Of a DNA stretch of 64,000 bases, positions 1-11,801 are shown in pieces. Origin of the DNA: Synechococcus sp. RCC307 (GTDB lineage Bacteria > Cyanobacteriota > Cyanobacteriia > PCC-6307 > Cyanobiaceae). The translations under genes were made by a program, and so were the position numbers. The notes below the pieces were generated by a model. That model was not told the origin of the DNA. It searched no databases and saw only the letters and a program-made list of their open reading frames with translations. The stretch spans positions 2,103,105 through 2,167,104 of the forward strand of contig CT978603.1 of assembly GCA_000063525.1 (NCBI GenBank). The letters run 5' to 3'. How positions within the stretch are numbered: position 1 is the first letter of the stretch; each line of letters begins with the position of its first letter.

Positions 1-1830
<1,830 letters not shown>

Positions 1831-1845
1831 GCCCCAGTCATACCG

Positions 1846-3300
1846 CTAAAGGAAACGCTTCAGGCGGATGGTGAAACGACTTCCCTCCCCCGGCACGGAG
1901 TGAACTGTGATTGATCCACCCATTCCATCGACAAGCATCTTGACGATGGAAAGGCCTAAACCAGAACTGCTCTGACCTTGGCGCAGCGTGACCCCTTCGG
2001 CCCGCTGAAAGCGCTCAAAAATGCGCTCAAGTTGGTCGTTGGCAATGCCCTGGCCTTGGTCGACAACCGTGACGGCTACTTCAAAGTTGTCAACCTGCAG
2101 ATCCAGAGCGATCGGACGGTCTGGTTCGGAGTACTTCACGGCATTCCCGATCAAGTTCTCCAGGCACTGAACCAGGCGATCGTGATCACCAATCGCCTCC
2201 ACCTCCTCAACCTGAGCAAGCTGATCAGTGATGGGGTTAGTGAAGGCTGCTCGAGCCAGCTTGAGGGATTGGAGGCAAGCTGCTTTGATCGCGAAAGGCT
2301 CCTGCAAAATCCGCAGCTGCCGGTTGTCGGCACGGCTGAGGTCCAGCAGATCGCTCAGCATGCGGTTGAGTCGCAAAGCTTCCTGATTGGCCACCGTTAG
2401 GGCATCACGGAACTGGGGCTTGAGATCATCGGCACGATTCAGAACCGATTGGATAAAGCCCGAAACAACGGTTAAGGGTGTTCGGAATTCATGGGAAATC
2501 GTTGAAGCAAATTGCTTTTGATTGGTGGCGGCCTGCTCCAACCGGCTCACCATGTGATTGAACTCACTAAGAATCGGCAACAGCTCAATGGGCTGCTTCT
2601 CTAACGAGATACTGGCACTATCAAGATCATCCAACTGAATACCGCTGAACTTGGTGCGCAAGTGCCGAATGGGACGAAAAATCAACAACAGGCAAGCCGC
2701 AAGCAACACCCACAAAGACACCATCAGCACCAACTCTGAAATGGTCTTCACGCGGTTGAGCGTGCCGTACAAAGCCATGTTGTAAATCGGCCGTACAAAG
2801 ATCAGTGATCCGGTCTGCTCTCCACCAGTCAGTTTCACCGACTTAATTGCCACGGCCTGGGGTGTGCCCCAACCAGAAATGGCGAATCGATCGGGTGAGT
2901 TTCGCACCAGCTTGGCGTAGCTCTCGAGTTGTTCCCTTGTGTAAATCCGTTGCGCTCCTTGGAGAGCCACCAAGCCGGCAGAACCATCAATCATCAGCAT
3001 CTTGTTGTCAAACAAAACCAGCCCCTGGAGCAACTTCTGGTAATCCTTCTGGCTACAGCAGTTGATGGCCTCTTCGGCTGTTAGGGAGTCCAGTTGGTTG
3101 TCAACATGATTCAACGGCCGGTCCAGATTGCGCGTGACGATCTGGTTGAGGGCACGGGATGTGTAGTGCCGCCAAAGCTGATTCGAGATCACGATGCTTC
3201 CCAAGGACTGAAAAACAATCAGCACCAACGCGGCATAGAAAAACCGGCGTGCAATCGACCAGTGTTGTTGGGGTCGACCGAAGGGCAGCAAAGGGCTCAT
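1846..3300 (-). CDS. Membrane sensor histidine kinase
   Basis: A 484-residue sensor kinase. Transmembrane segments at about residues 19-41 and 187-208 enclose a periplasmic domain of roughly 145 residues that I do not recognise. It is followed by a HAMP-like linker, a HisKA domain with His270 in the motif SHEFRTPL, and an HATPase domain with N box (NLIGNAVKYS), G1 (DQGQG) and G2 (GLGL, about 447). It lies 84 bases downstream of a PhnD-like binding protein gene on the same strand, and the regulator gene at 4488 is divergent from that pair. The likely circuit is binding protein, kinase, regulator. The signal is unknown. Confidence 0.93.
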   Translation of the reverse strand: MSPLLPFGRPQQHWSIARRFFYAALVLIVFQSLGSIVISNQLWRHYTSRALNQIVTRNLDRPLNHVDNQLDSLTAEEAINCCSQKDYQKLLQGLVLFDNKMLMIDGSAGLVALQGAQRIYTREQLESYAKLVRNSPDRFAISGWGTPQAVAIKSVKLTGGEQTGSLIFVRPIYNMALYGTLNRVKTISELVLMVSLWVLLAACLLLIFRPIRHLRTKFSGIQLDDLDSASISLEKQPIELLPILSEFNHMVSRLEQAATNQKQFASTISHEFRTPLTVVSGFIQSVLNRADDLKPQFRDALTVANQEALRLNRMLSDLLDLSRADNRQLRILQEPFAIKAACLQSLKLARAAFTNPITDQLAQVEEVEAIGDHDRLVQCLENLIGNAVKYSEPDRPIALDLQVDNFEVAVTVVDQGQGIANDQLERIFERFQRAEGVTLRQGQSSSGLGLSIVKMLVDGMGGSITVHSVPGEGSRFTIRLKRFL

Positions 3301-3384
3301 GGATTCAGACCTTCATCCTGATCTTTGAGCAGTGGAATCCCCCTCGAGAGGCTGGTGATCTTCTGGTGAAATTCGGGTGAATGC

Positions 3385-4419
3385 TCATCCAGCGGGAGCG
3401 TCAATATCGAGACAGGACTCGCGGCCACTGAGTTCTGAGCTCAATTCGCTAATGCGCCGGTTCTGCTCGAGATAGACATCATCAGCCGGCAGATCAAAAC
3501 CTGCGACCCCCATCACCTTCAGCAGCTCACCACTGCCTGAACCCGAAGACAAGTCCATTGCCGTCAAGGCTGACTGGATCGCCTTCAGGGCCTGATCGCG
3601 CTGCGGTGAGGAGTTACCTTCGGAAACAAGAACTGAGTAGTTGCGCTTCGGCTCGCTCAACCAAGCCACCTCGACATCAGCCTGCGCCGAGGGGGAAACC
3701 AGGCGCAGCGGGTCTTCAGCCTGACCTGGCATGAATGCGAAGTCATAGTCGCGGCTACTGGCGAAATAATCGGCTCGGTGACCATGGTGTGGTTCATAGG
3801 CGCATGATTTCAAGTCGCTGAGAGCCACCCCTTGATCTTTCATCTCAAGCAGTGGAGTCAAGAAAGATGAGCCCGAGCTTCTTGAGCCAAAAAGAACCCG
3901 CTTCCTCTTCAGCGATCGCAGGGGATTCTTCTCCTTGAGAGATTGCTTGAGAGCCGAACTGGCCTGTTTACTCACTAGCAAAACGTTGACAAACGATGGC
4001 TTCTCGACAGCCAGGGGCTGAATCAAGTTGTCTTTATCTTGCTCTTCCACTTGGGCCACACCAAGGGATCCAGCCCAAAGCAGATCAACCTTCCCAGAGA
4101 GGAGCAGTTGATGGCTGTGCGCATAATTAATTGCCGGAACGTATTCAACATCTATTTCACCAGACTTCTCTAGATAATCCTCGAGTGCTTTCATCTTCCG
4201 ATTCATTTTTTCTTGCTGGTAGTAAGGCTCTTCAGTAATACGAATCACCACCTTTCCATCCCCTGCCCCTGCCTGAGGCGGCTGAATTGAGCCTGCCTGA
4301 GGCTCACAGCCCAACAAAAGTCCTGCCAGTAATGAAGCGGCGCTCAGCGATGCCGTCTGCTGAAACGTCACCCACCTTCCGCCTGAGCCCATCAACCTAG
4401 CCAAGCCCTTAAGAGACAA
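3385..4419 (-). CDS. PhnD-like periplasmic substrate-binding lipoprotein
   Basis: A 344-residue protein of the phosphate/phosphonate-binding (PhnD) superfamily. The N-terminal hydrophobic stretch ends in the lipobox LLLGC (Cys38), so it is probably a membrane-anchored lipoprotein. Family features include the early beta strand IRITEEPYY and the segment LLSGKVDLLWAG. No ABC permease or ATPase gene is next to it. Instead its neighbours are a histidine kinase (downstream, same strand) and a response regulator (divergent, 68 bases away). This suggests a role as a ligand receptor feeding the kinase rather than in transport. The ligand cannot be read from the sequence. Confidence 0.85.
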   Translation of the reverse strand: MSLKGLARLMGSGGRWVTFQQTASLSAASLLAGLLLGCEPQAGSIQPPQAGAGDGKVVIRITEEPYYQQEKMNRKMKALEDYLEKSGEIDVEYVPAINYAHSHQLLLSGKVDLLWAGSLGVAQVEEQDKDNLIQPLAVEKPSFVNVLLVSKQASSALKQSLKEKNPLRSLKRKRVLFGSRSSGSSFLTPLLEMKDQGVALSDLKSCAYEPHHGHRADYFASSRDYDFAFMPGQAEDPLRLVSPSAQADVEVAWLSEPKRNYSVLVSEGNSSPQRDQALKAIQSALTAMDLSSGSGSGELLKVMGVAGFDLPADDVYLEQNRRISELSSELSGRESCLDIDAPAG

Positions 4420-4487
4420 GCCAGAGCTTGGGGACCAGCAAGCAATGCCTGATTAGCATCGAATGAGCTAAAGGCGCCCCATATTCG

Positions 4488-5177
4488 ATGAATCCTGCTG
4501 ACCAATCAATCCTGATCGCAGATGATGAAGCCAATATTTTGATGCTCTTGGAGATGGAGCTTCAAGCCGAAGGCTTTTCCACCATCGGCTGCGGCGACGG
4601 GGCCAAAGCCCTGGCTCAAATCAGGGAATCGGCTCCAGCAATTGCGCTGTTGGATTGGAATATGCCGATCATTACGGGGCTCGATGTCTGCCGCAGGCTG
4701 CGTGACACCGGCAATCGCATTCCGGTGATCATGATCACGGCCCGCGATGAAATGGATGACCGCGTCGCTGCCCTTGAGGCTGGCGCTGATGACTTCATCT
4801 CCAAACCCTTCAACATCCGTGAGGTCTTGGCGCGAGTCAAAGCTCTCTTGCGGCGCAGCACGGCGATCAGCCCGGATCAACTGAACTTTGGTGATCTGCA
4901 CCTCAATGGTGCTGAGCGGCGCTGCAGCTACGGGGGCCAGGAGCTCACCCTCACGGTGCGCGAATTTGATCTGCTGGAATGCTTTCTGCGCAACCCGCGG
5001 CAAGCCCTAAGCCGCACCCAACTGATCCAAAACGTCTGGGGTGAGGACTACTTCGGCGACGACAACGTGGTCGATGTGTATGTGCGCTACCTGAGGCGCA
5101 AGCTTGAAGAGGTCAAGCCCGACCGCATCATCCAGACCATCCGCGGCATCGGCTTTGCCCTGCGCGTTGACGAGTGA
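4488..5177 (+). CDS. OmpR/PhoB-family response regulator
   Basis: A 229-residue two-domain regulator. The receiver domain (about 7-120) has the acidic pair Asp12-Asp13, the phosphoacceptor Asp56 in LLDWNMP, and Lys106 in SKPF. The C-terminal winged helix (about 130-227) carries the typical TVREFDLLECFLRNP and VDVYVRYLRRKLE segments. It is divergent from the PhnD-like gene, which is followed by the histidine kinase, so it is the natural partner of that kinase. A hairpin terminator follows at 5274. The target promoters are not identifiable; the shared 68-bp divergent region is a candidate. Confidence 0.95.
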   Translation: MNPADQSILIADDEANILMLLEMELQAEGFSTIGCGDGAKALAQIRESAPAIALLDWNMPIITGLDVCRRLRDTGNRIPVIMITARDEMDDRVAALEAGADDFISKPFNIREVLARVKALLRRSTAISPDQLNFGDLHLNGAERRCSYGGQELTLTVREFDLLECFLRNPRQALSRTQLIQNVWGEDYFGDDNVVDVYVRYLRRKLEEVKPDRIIQTIRGIGFALRVDE

Positions 5178-5273
5178 TGCAGAACAACCAAGTCCCTGCT
5201 GCTTTCCGCTGGATCAAAACGGACTGCGGCCGAGCCAAGTACAACGAACTAGCAACCCGCTCTGGAGTGACAG

Positions 5274-5297
5274 CCAAGCTTCGGCTTGGTTGGTTTG
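5274..5297 (+). terminator. Intrinsic terminator after response regulator
   Basis: Perfect 6-bp stem CCAAGC/GCTTGG closed by a TTCG tetraloop, followed by a T-rich stretch. It ends the regulator transcript. The rest of 5178-5390 holds no gene I can support. Confidence 0.65.
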
Positions 5298-5390
5298 TTC
5301 TAGTCGCCTCACTACGCGACCTTCCCATCAAGAGCGAAGAGAAAGCATGAGTGATCAGGCTGCACTGACCTAATACGTCTGGCCCACCCC

Positions 5391-6098
5391 CTAATCAGAC
5401 TCTGAAGCATCGCTCTGCAAAGCCCGCTGCGCTGCTCGGCCCACCAGCCAAACCACGGCCAAGGTGGCCAGCACACCAACAATGCGCAAAGCCCAGGTGA
5501 AGCCATCCGCTTCCCCGGAGAGCACCTCACCAAAGCGGGCCACATCGCCTGCGAGCGCACCCAGGGCGCAAAAGAGAACTGTGCCCGGAAGAATGCCGAT
5601 CAAGCCAAGGCTGTAGTCGCGCAGCGACACAGCACTAAGGCCATAGGCCAGGTTGAGCAGGCTGAAGGGGAAAGCCGGGGAGAGCCGTGTGAGCAGCACC
5701 AGCCGCAACCCTTCACGGCTCACGGCCGTTTCGATCGCCTGGAGCCGCGGCCAGCGGGCCAGCCGTTGGCTGGCCCAGTCATGCAACCAATGGCGGCCCA
5801 GCAAAAACGTTGCCACCGCACCCAAGCAGGCCCCTAAAAACACCAAAGCGCTGCCGCCCCAGGTGCCATAGAGCACTCCGGCCAACATCGACGCCCACAC
5901 CCCAGGGAGCAACAGCGTTACCCACAGGGCATAAAGCGGCACGAACAACACGGCCCCCAGGGGGCTGCGCAGCAGCTCCAAAACCGTGTCCAGAGCGGGG
6001 GTCAGCTCGGCCATGGCCAGAACCGCCAACAAAGAGGATTCCGCCATGGTGACCGGTTCTGCCGTTAGGCGCGTTGACCAGCCGAGCGGATAGGACAT
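5391..6098 (-). CDS. TVP38/TMEM64 (DedA-like) family membrane protein
   Basis: A 235-residue polytopic membrane protein. The central part reads like the SNARE-associated/TVP38 domain: a hydrophobic N-terminal segment, then re-entrant glycine-rich helices (AGVLYGTWGGSALVFLGACLGA) and the later segment LLTRLSPAFPFSLLNLAYGL, matching the family R-x-x-P-x-x-P-F core. Members are thought to move lipids or affect membrane homeostasis; the exact role here is unknown. An internal Met18 is an alternative start, since neither start has a clear Shine-Dalgarno sequence. It is a single gene on its strand, divergent from the MscS gene. Confidence 0.85.
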   Translation of the reverse strand: MSYPLGWSTRLTAEPVTMAESSLLAVLAMAELTPALDTVLELLRSPLGAVLFVPLYALWVTLLLPGVWASMLAGVLYGTWGGSALVFLGACLGAVATFLLGRHWLHDWASQRLARWPRLQAIETAVSREGLRLVLLTRLSPAFPFSLLNLAYGLSAVSLRDYSLGLIGILPGTVLFCALGALAGDVARFGEVLSGEADGFTWALRIVGVLATLAVVWLVGRAAQRALQSDASESD

Positions 6099-6165
6099 CC
6101 GGAATTAACTTGCATTAATCAATAAGATTGTTGAGACTGGCGGGCCCGTAACCGAATCCCGCTGA

Positions 6166-7248
6166 ATGTCGCAGCCGCTCTTTGGCGAACTGGATCTCTT
6201 ACACAGCAACCAGGGTGTGCTGATCGGCACCGCTGGCTTGGTGGTGCTGTGGGTCGCCCTCACGCTGCTGGAACGCCGCGGCCGCCGGGTGGGTGCCCTG
6301 GTCTCCCGCACGGTGAAGCGCCCGCTCACCCTGGGCCTAGCTGCTGCGCTCTACGCCGGCTGGATCACCCAACTGCTGGAGCCGGCCACCAACAAACTCA
6401 ATGGCCTGGCCAGTGCGCGGCTGTCGGCCAGCTTGATGATCGTGGCCATCAGCTGGGCAACGATTCGCCTGGGCCATGCCGTGCTGCGCTCCCGCAGCTT
6501 TGAAGAGTGGCTGAAGGTGGAGGATCCAAAAGACGAGGCGATGTTGATCAGCCTCTTGGACCGGCTCTATGTGATCGGCGTGCTGGTGGTAGCCAGCGCT
6601 GCGCTGATGGTCGCCTTCGGTGTGTCCACCACCGCTGTCGCCACGCTGCTGGGCGGCGCGGGCATCGGCATCGGCTTTGGCACCCAACACATCTCCCAAA
6701 ACTTCCTCTCGGGATTCATGTTGTTTTTCAATCGCCCCTTTAAGGAAGGCGATTGGATCAGCACCACCGGCCTGGAGGGCACGGTGGAAAGCATCGGTTG
6801 GTATCACACCCGTTTGCGCACCTTTGACCGCCGGCCTCTCTATATCCCCAATGCGGTGTTTGCCACCAACCCGATTGAGAACCCGGGGCAGATGTACAAC
6901 CGCCGCATCAAAACAAGCCTGAGCCTTCGCTACGAAGACATCACCCGGGTCCAAACCGTCACCGAGCAGATCCGCTCGATGCTGGAAAACCATCCCGAGA
7001 TCGACCAGAACCAGACGATCCTGGTGAACTTCAACGAGTGGGATAGCTCGTCGGTGAACGTGATGATCTACTGCTTCACCCACACCACGGTGTGGAAAGA
7101 GTGGCTGGATGTGCAGCAGCAGGTGTTCCTCGATATCGCCCAGATCGTCAAAGGCGCAGGCGCTGATTTCGCCTTCCCCGCCACCACCTTCTACCCAGCG
7201 CCTCAGCTGCCTGAGGAGAACGCGATCCGCAAGCTCAACGTGGCCTGA
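6166..7248 (+). CDS. MscS-family mechanosensitive channel
   Basis: A 360-residue small-conductance channel that opens on hypo-osmotic shock. Three or four N-terminal transmembrane helices are followed by the glycine/alanine-rich pore helix (VATLLGGAGIGIGFGTQ, about 160-180) and the MscS beta domain (GDWISTTGLEGTVESIGWYHTRLRT is recognisable), then the C-terminal mixed domain. Its stop codon directly abuts the stop of valS on the other strand, with no base between them, so the two transcripts must overlap. Confidence 0.95.
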   Translation: MSQPLFGELDLLHSNQGVLIGTAGLVVLWVALTLLERRGRRVGALVSRTVKRPLTLGLAAALYAGWITQLLEPATNKLNGLASARLSASLMIVAISWATIRLGHAVLRSRSFEEWLKVEDPKDEAMLISLLDRLYVIGVLVVASAALMVAFGVSTTAVATLLGGAGIGIGFGTQHISQNFLSGFMLFFNRPFKEGDWISTTGLEGTVESIGWYHTRLRTFDRRPLYIPNAVFATNPIENPGQMYNRRIKTSLSLRYEDITRVQTVTEQIRSMLENHPEIDQNQTILVNFNEWDSSSVNVMIYCFTHTTVWKEWLDVQQQVFLDIAQIVKGAGADFAFPATTFYPAPQLPEENAIRKLNVA

Positions 7249-10005
7249 TCAGCTCAGATCAGCCAAACGCTGGCGGGCAAGCTGGGCTTGGGTTTCAGCC
7301 TCGGCCAAGTTGGCGCGGCACTCAGCTACCACGGCGGCTGGCGCCTTATCGGCGAAGTTGGGGTTGTCGAGGCGCTTTTGCAGCCCAGCGATCTCCTTCT
7401 CCGCCTTGGAGAGGTCTTTCGACAGGCGGCCCTTGAGGGCCTCAAGATCCACCAGGCCATCGATGGGCAGCAGCACCTGCAGCTCACCACTGACGCCGGC
7501 TAAAGCGCGGCCAGCCGGGGCATCCGCCAGCACCTCAACGGATTCAGCGCGGGTGAGTGCCGCAATATCAACGCTGGCGCGCCTCAGGCTTTCGGCCAAA
7601 TCAGAACGGGTGGTGATGAACCGCACCGGCGCAGCCTGCGATGGCTTCAACCCCGCCACCGCGCGCAGGTTGCGCACCACGCGAATGGCTTCAAATAGCT
7701 CGGAGAAGGAACGCTCCAGGGCCTCATCGAGGGCGGCCTCATCCAGCTCAGGCCAGCTCTGCAGCGCCAGATAGGTGGCGTCATCAGCGCCGGTGAGGGC
7801 ATGCCAGAGCTCTTCGCTGAGGTGGGGCATCAGCGGGTGCAACATCCGCTGCAACTCCTCCATCACCTGGGCGAGCACCTGACGGGCAGTGCGCTGATCA
7901 GCCAAGGCCTCAGCGCTGGGGTTCTCACCAGGGTTGAGCCGCCGCTTGCTGAGCTCCAGATACCAATCGCAAACCTCGTTCCAGGCGAACTCATAGAGAC
8001 CTTTGGCTGCTTCCCCCAAGCCATAGCTGCTGTAGCGGGCTGCCGTCTCGCGGTTGACGCGGGCCAAGCGGGAGAGGATCCAACGATCGGCCAACTGCAG
8101 CGCCGCAGGGTCCGGCTTACCAAGGCTCGCTGGGGTCTCGCCGCCCAAATTCATCAGGGCAAAGCGGGTGGCGTTCCAGAGCTTGTTGGCGAAGTTGCGG
8201 GAGGCCTCCACCGTGCCGGAGGTGTCGCTCTTGCGGTCGTAATCAAGGCGAATGTCTTGACCTGCACCGGCCACTTCGCGCACCAGGGCAAAGCGCAGGG
8301 CATCAGCGCCATAGCGGTCAATCAGCAGCAATGGATCAATGCCATTGCCGGCTGATTTGCTCATCTTGCGGTTGTTTTCATCGCGCACCAAGCCATGGAT
8401 ATAGACGTCGGCAAACGGCGTCTTGCCGGTGAACGCGCCGGCCATCATCGTCATCCGGGCCACCCAGAAAAAGATGATGTCGAAGCCGGTCACCAGCAAG
8501 CTGGTGGGATACCAACGCTGCAGGTCAGCCGCGTTCTGATCGGGCCAACCCAGGGTCGAGAAGGGCCACAGGCCGCTGGAAAACCAGGTATCGAGAGCGT
8601 CTTCGTCCTGCTCAATCTGCGCCTCAGCGCCGAACTGGGCGCGCGCTTTCTCCAGCGCCTCGGCTTCATTGCGCGCCACCACATAGGGGGTGGTGTCGGT
8701 GTAGCGGCCATCGCTTTCGCTGATCACAAACCAGGCCGGGATGCGATGGCCCCACCACAGCTGGCGGCTGATGCACCAATCGCGAATGTCGGTGAGCCAA
8801 TCGCGGTAGACCTTGCTCCAACGCTCCGGCACAAACTGCGGCTTGGCTTGATCGAGGGCTTCACGGCAACGGGCCGCTAACGGCTCAGCTTTGACAAACC
8901 ACTGGGTGGAGAGCAACGGCTCCACCGGCACCTTGCCGCGATCGGAATAGGGAACGCTGTGGCGGTGGGGCTCCACCTTCACCAGCAAGCCCTGCTCCTC
9001 CATGGCCGCCACCACGGCTTTGCGCGCTTCAAAGCGATCCAAACCGGCAAAGCGGCCGGCTTCACTGTTCATGCTGCCGTCTTTGGCCATCACCGTGATC
9101 AACGGCAAACCATGGCGCTGGCCGATGGCGAAGTCGTTGGGGTCATGGGCGGGCGTCACCTTGACGCAACCGGTACCGAACTCGGCCTCGACGTGCTCAT
9201 CAGCCACGATCGGAATCTCACGCCCCACCAACGGCAAGGTGAGGGTTTGGCCCACCAGGGAGCTGTAGCGCTCATCGCCGGGGTTTACCGCCACACCGGT
9301 GTCGCCGAGCATCGTTTCAGGGCGGGTGGTGGCGACTTCTAAATGGCCACTGCCATCGCTAAGGGGGTAGCGGAAATGCCAGAGGTGACCATCCACCTCT
9401 TTCATCTCCACCTCCAAATCACTCACCGCCGAACCGGAAGCCGGGCACCAATTCACCAGGTATTCGCCCCGGTAGATCAGGCCTTGCTCATGCAGGCTGA
9501 CGAAGGCTTCGATCACGGCCTGGCTGCAGCCGGCATCAAGGGTGAAGCGCTCCCGCTGCCAATCCACCGAGAAACCAAGACGCCGCAACTGGCTGACGAT
9601 GCGCCCGCCGCTTTCACCCTTCCAGGCCCAGCAGCGCTCTAAAAATCCCTCGCGGCCCAGCTCCTCTTTGCTGCTGCCCTCAGCCTTGAGCTGTTTTTCC
9701 AGGATTGTCTGAACCGCAATCGAGGCGTGGTCGGTACCAGGCAGGCAGAGCACGTTTTTGCCCTGCATCCGCTGAAAACGAACGATCGTGTCGATCAGCG
9801 CCGTGTTGAACGCATGGCCCATGTGCAGGCTGCCGGTCACGTTCGGTGGCGGCGTCACCAGCGAAAACGGTTCGCCAGGCGCCTCAGGATCCGGGTGAAA
9901 CGCCCCTGAAGATTCCCAGGCTTGTTGCCAGCGCGCCTCAGTGGCCTGGGGGTCGTAGGTCTTGGCCAGTTCGATCACTGCAGCGGCGCCCTTCTTGGGG
10001 GCCAT
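7249..10005 (-). CDS. valS: Valyl-tRNA synthetase
   Basis: Charges tRNA-Val. The 918-residue length is normal. The class I signature HMGH is at 61-64 (context [14 protein letters not shown]) and KMSKS near residue 545 ([10 protein letters not shown]). The editing domain contains the [11 protein letters not shown] motif. The C-terminus has the coiled-coil arm typical of ValRS ([18 protein letters not shown] region). The start at [10 protein letters not shown] adds about ten residues before the conserved LAKTYDPQ; a slightly later start is possible. Its cognate tRNA-Val(UAC) gene is also in this window, at 20383. Confidence 0.98.
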   Translation of the reverse strand: MAPKKGAAAVIELAKTYDPQATEARWQQAWESSGAFHPDPEAPGEPFSLVTPPPNVTGSLHMGHAFNTALIDTIVRFQRMQGKNVLCLPGTDHASIAVQTILEKQLKAEGSSKEELGREGFLERCWAWKGESGGRIVSQLRRLGFSVDWQRERFTLDAGCSQAVIEAFVSLHEQGLIYRGEYLVNWCPASGSAVSDLEVEMKEVDGHLWHFRYPLSDGSGHLEVATTRPETMLGDTGVAVNPGDERYSSLVGQTLTLPLVGREIPIVADEHVEAEFGTGCVKVTPAHDPNDFAIGQRHGLPLITVMAKDGSMNSEAGRFAGLDRFEARKAVVAAMEEQGLLVKVEPHRHSVPYSDRGKVPVEPLLSTQWFVKAEPLAARCREALDQAKPQFVPERWSKVYRDWLTDIRDWCISRQLWWGHRIPAWFVISESDGRYTDTTPYVVARNEAEALEKARAQFGAEAQIEQDEDALDTWFSSGLWPFSTLGWPDQNAADLQRWYPTSLLVTGFDIIFFWVARMTMMAGAFTGKTPFADVYIHGLVRDENNRKMSKSAGNGIDPLLLIDRYGADALRFALVREVAGAGQDIRLDYDRKSDTSGTVEASRNFANKLWNATRFALMNLGGETPASLGKPDPAALQLADRWILSRLARVNRETAARYSSYGLGEAAKGLYEFAWNEVCDWYLELSKRRLNPGENPSAEALADQRTARQVLAQVMEELQRMLHPLMPHLSEELWHALTGADDATYLALQSWPELDEAALDEALERSFSELFEAIRVVRNLRAVAGLKPSQAAPVRFITTRSDLAESLRRASVDIAALTRAESVEVLADAPAGRALAGVSGELQVLLPIDGLVDLEALKGRLSKDLSKAEKEIAGLQKRLDNPNFADKAPAAVVAECRANLAEAETQAQLARQRLADLS

Positions 10006-10042
10006 GGTCGCAAAGCACTGAACCTGTCCTCTGCAACTTCAG

Positions 10043-10537
10043 CTAGTGGTGATCAATCAAGAGCGAATGGCTCTGCTCCAGCTCATGGGCCAGCAAGCGC
10101 ATGAACCTGTCAAAGGCTGAAAGCGCAAGCACAATCATGGCCAAATTGATGAGCCAACCAAGAAGAAATAGCGGCCTAACCAGTAGATCAACATTGCCCT
10201 CTAAAGCAACCTTGATGGATTTCACCGCTTGATCCAGAGCTGCATCAGCCGCGGCAAAAACTGAAGCCAAAAACATCTGAGAGCTGCATTGCTTAATCTT
10301 GACTGCCAGCGAATCATCAATCGTTTTATAATAAATAGCCGTGCTGAGTTGATACTGAGCCAATAAAAAAATCAAAGCAAATTGCGTGAGCTGAGTCAGC
10401 TGCCTGAGCTCAAAAACCTCGCGGGTCTCAGCAATCAGCAAGGCAATGGCTAACACCCAAGCCAAAACACGCCCAATCAAGAGCCAGGCCCTTGGATTCA
10501 GAACTGGGATTCTCAGCGAGGCCATCCCTGCCGCCAA
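10043..10537 (-). CDS. Hypothetical membrane protein
   Basis: A 164-residue protein with hydrophobic segments near 18-38, 50-70 and 122-143, and a charged tail ending in IDHH. I recognise no family. Its A+T content is visibly higher than that of valS, which lies just downstream on the same strand. A second Met (residue 5) is an alternative start. It could be co-transcribed with valS (37-base gap). Confidence 0.65.
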   Translation of the reverse strand: MAAGMASLRIPVLNPRAWLLIGRVLAWVLAIALLIAETREVFELRQLTQLTQFALIFLLAQYQLSTAIYYKTIDDSLAVKIKQCSSQMFLASVFAAADAALDQAVKSIKVALEGNVDLLVRPLFLLGWLINLAMIVLALSAFDRFMRLLAHELEQSHSLLIDHH

Positions 10538-10604
10538 ACCGAAGCCTCATGATGTCGAGCACTGCGGGAGCTGGCAGCTTCATTCGGGCTCAAGGCGCTG
10601 ATCT

Positions 10605-11048
10605 CTAACGCCAGGGAATCGCCACCAACACATCCAGTTGCTGCCAGTTGCCCGGATCAGCCAGCACCAGCTCAGTGAGCTGGACCTGCTCGAGAGCAGC
10701 TCGCACATCAGCTTCAGCCAAAGGCCGCGCTGGGCCCAGCGGCATCACCAGCACCTGGGCTTCAGCCGGATCCGCCATCACTTTGAGATCGAGATCGCCG
10801 AGTTCGCGCTCAAAAAACAAACGCCGCAAACGCCCGGTCAACACCGGTCCCAAGGCATGGGCAAAGGCTTCCAATTCCTGCTGCTGCACGCCCGCGCCGC
10901 ACTGCAGCGCCAGCCAGATCAAAAACTTGGCCCAGCTTTCACGGGTCCACAGAGGCTCAAACTCCTCGCGCTGATGGCGCACCAATTCCTGCACCGCAAA
11001 GTGCAGCAATGCCCCCTGCAAATCGTTGTTGGACTGCGCTTCTGCCAC
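10605..11048 (-). CDS. Conserved hypothetical protein (soluble, 147 aa)
   Basis: A small soluble protein beginning with GTG. It is rich in Leu and Gln, with Trp residues in a helical N-terminal half (FEPLWTRESWAKFLIWLALQ) and a C-terminal half with alternating beta-like segments (AQVLVMPLG, LTELVLADPGNWQQLDVLVAIPW). No catalytic motif or membrane segment is seen. It is divergent from the LuxR-type gene with 56 bases between starts. The function is unknown. Confidence 0.65.
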   Translation of the reverse strand: MAEAQSNNDLQGALLHFAVQELVRHQREEFEPLWTRESWAKFLIWLALQCGAGVQQQELEAFAHALGPVLTGRLRRLFFERELGDLDLKVMADPAEAQVLVMPLGPARPLAEADVRAALEQVQLTELVLADPGNWQQLDVLVAIPWR

Positions 11049-11104
11049 TGGCTAACCGCACCACAATCCATCTCTCCTACCAGCAGATCAGACGAGCGCT
11101 GGCC

Positions 11105-11782
11105 ATGGACTGCACCACCCAACTGGGGATGCTGCGGGAACGGCGCCAGAGGGGGCAAGCCCTCCTCGCAGGCCAGCGGGTGGTGCTCTGCAGCCAAAGC
11201 TGGCCGCTATTGGTCAGCCAATCCACAGCGCTGCAGGGAGGCGCCGATGTGGTGGCGGCCTGCACCACCGAAGCGGAAGCCCGCCGGCACGTGCAGCAAC
11301 GCCGCCCGCACCTGCTGATCAGCCAAGACCAGCTGCAACAGGGATCCGGGCTCAGCCTGGTGAGCCACTGCAAGCAGATGCAACCGAGTTTGCAGACGCT
11401 GTTGATCGTCAGCCGGCCGCAGCACTTCCCTTGGCGGCAAATGCTGAGCTTGGGCGTGGATGCTGCCTGCAGCAGCGAGCAATTGGGCCGTGGCGTGCTG
11501 TTGCAGGCCTTGGAGCACCTGCAAGAAGACGGCACCTGCTTCATCGATCCAGCCTTGAAACGGGTGAATGCCCAGCGCCATCCGCACCTATCGCCAAGGC
11601 AACAGCAGGTGCTTGAGGGCCTACAAAGCCAGCACTCCCTGGCTGATCTAGCCCAGGAGCTGGGGGTGGCCCACAGCACCTTGAAGGGGTATGTGCGGGA
11701 GCTCTACGACAAGTTGGAGGTGCCCAGCCGGCACCTCGCTGTGCGCAAAGGCCAGCAGCTGGGCCTGCTGCAGGCAGACTGA
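11105..11782 (+). CDS. LuxR/NarL-type DNA-binding regulator with atypical receiver
   Basis: A 225-residue protein if it starts at the ATG of MDCTTQLGML; an upstream in-frame start at 11009 would overlap the divergent gene. The C-terminus is a LuxR helix-turn-helix: LSPRQQQVLEGL, then DLAQELGVAHSTLKGYVRELYDKLEV. The N-terminal half resembles a response-regulator receiver in secondary structure. The usual phosphoacceptor region reads HLLISQDQL, so the Asp is missing or shifted by one. It may respond without phosphorylation. The target genes are unknown. Confidence 0.8.
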   Translation: MDCTTQLGMLRERRQRGQALLAGQRVVLCSQSWPLLVSQSTALQGGADVVAACTTEAEARRHVQQRRPHLLISQDQLQQGSGLSLVSHCKQMQPSLQTLLIVSRPQHFPWRQMLSLGVDAACSSEQLGRGVLLQALEHLQEDGTCFIDPALKRVNAQRHPHLSPRQQQVLEGLQSQHSLADLAQELGVAHSTLKGYVRELYDKLEVPSRHLAVRKGQQLGLLQAD

Positions 11783-11801
11783 TGCTGTTGCACGCCTTCC
11801 C

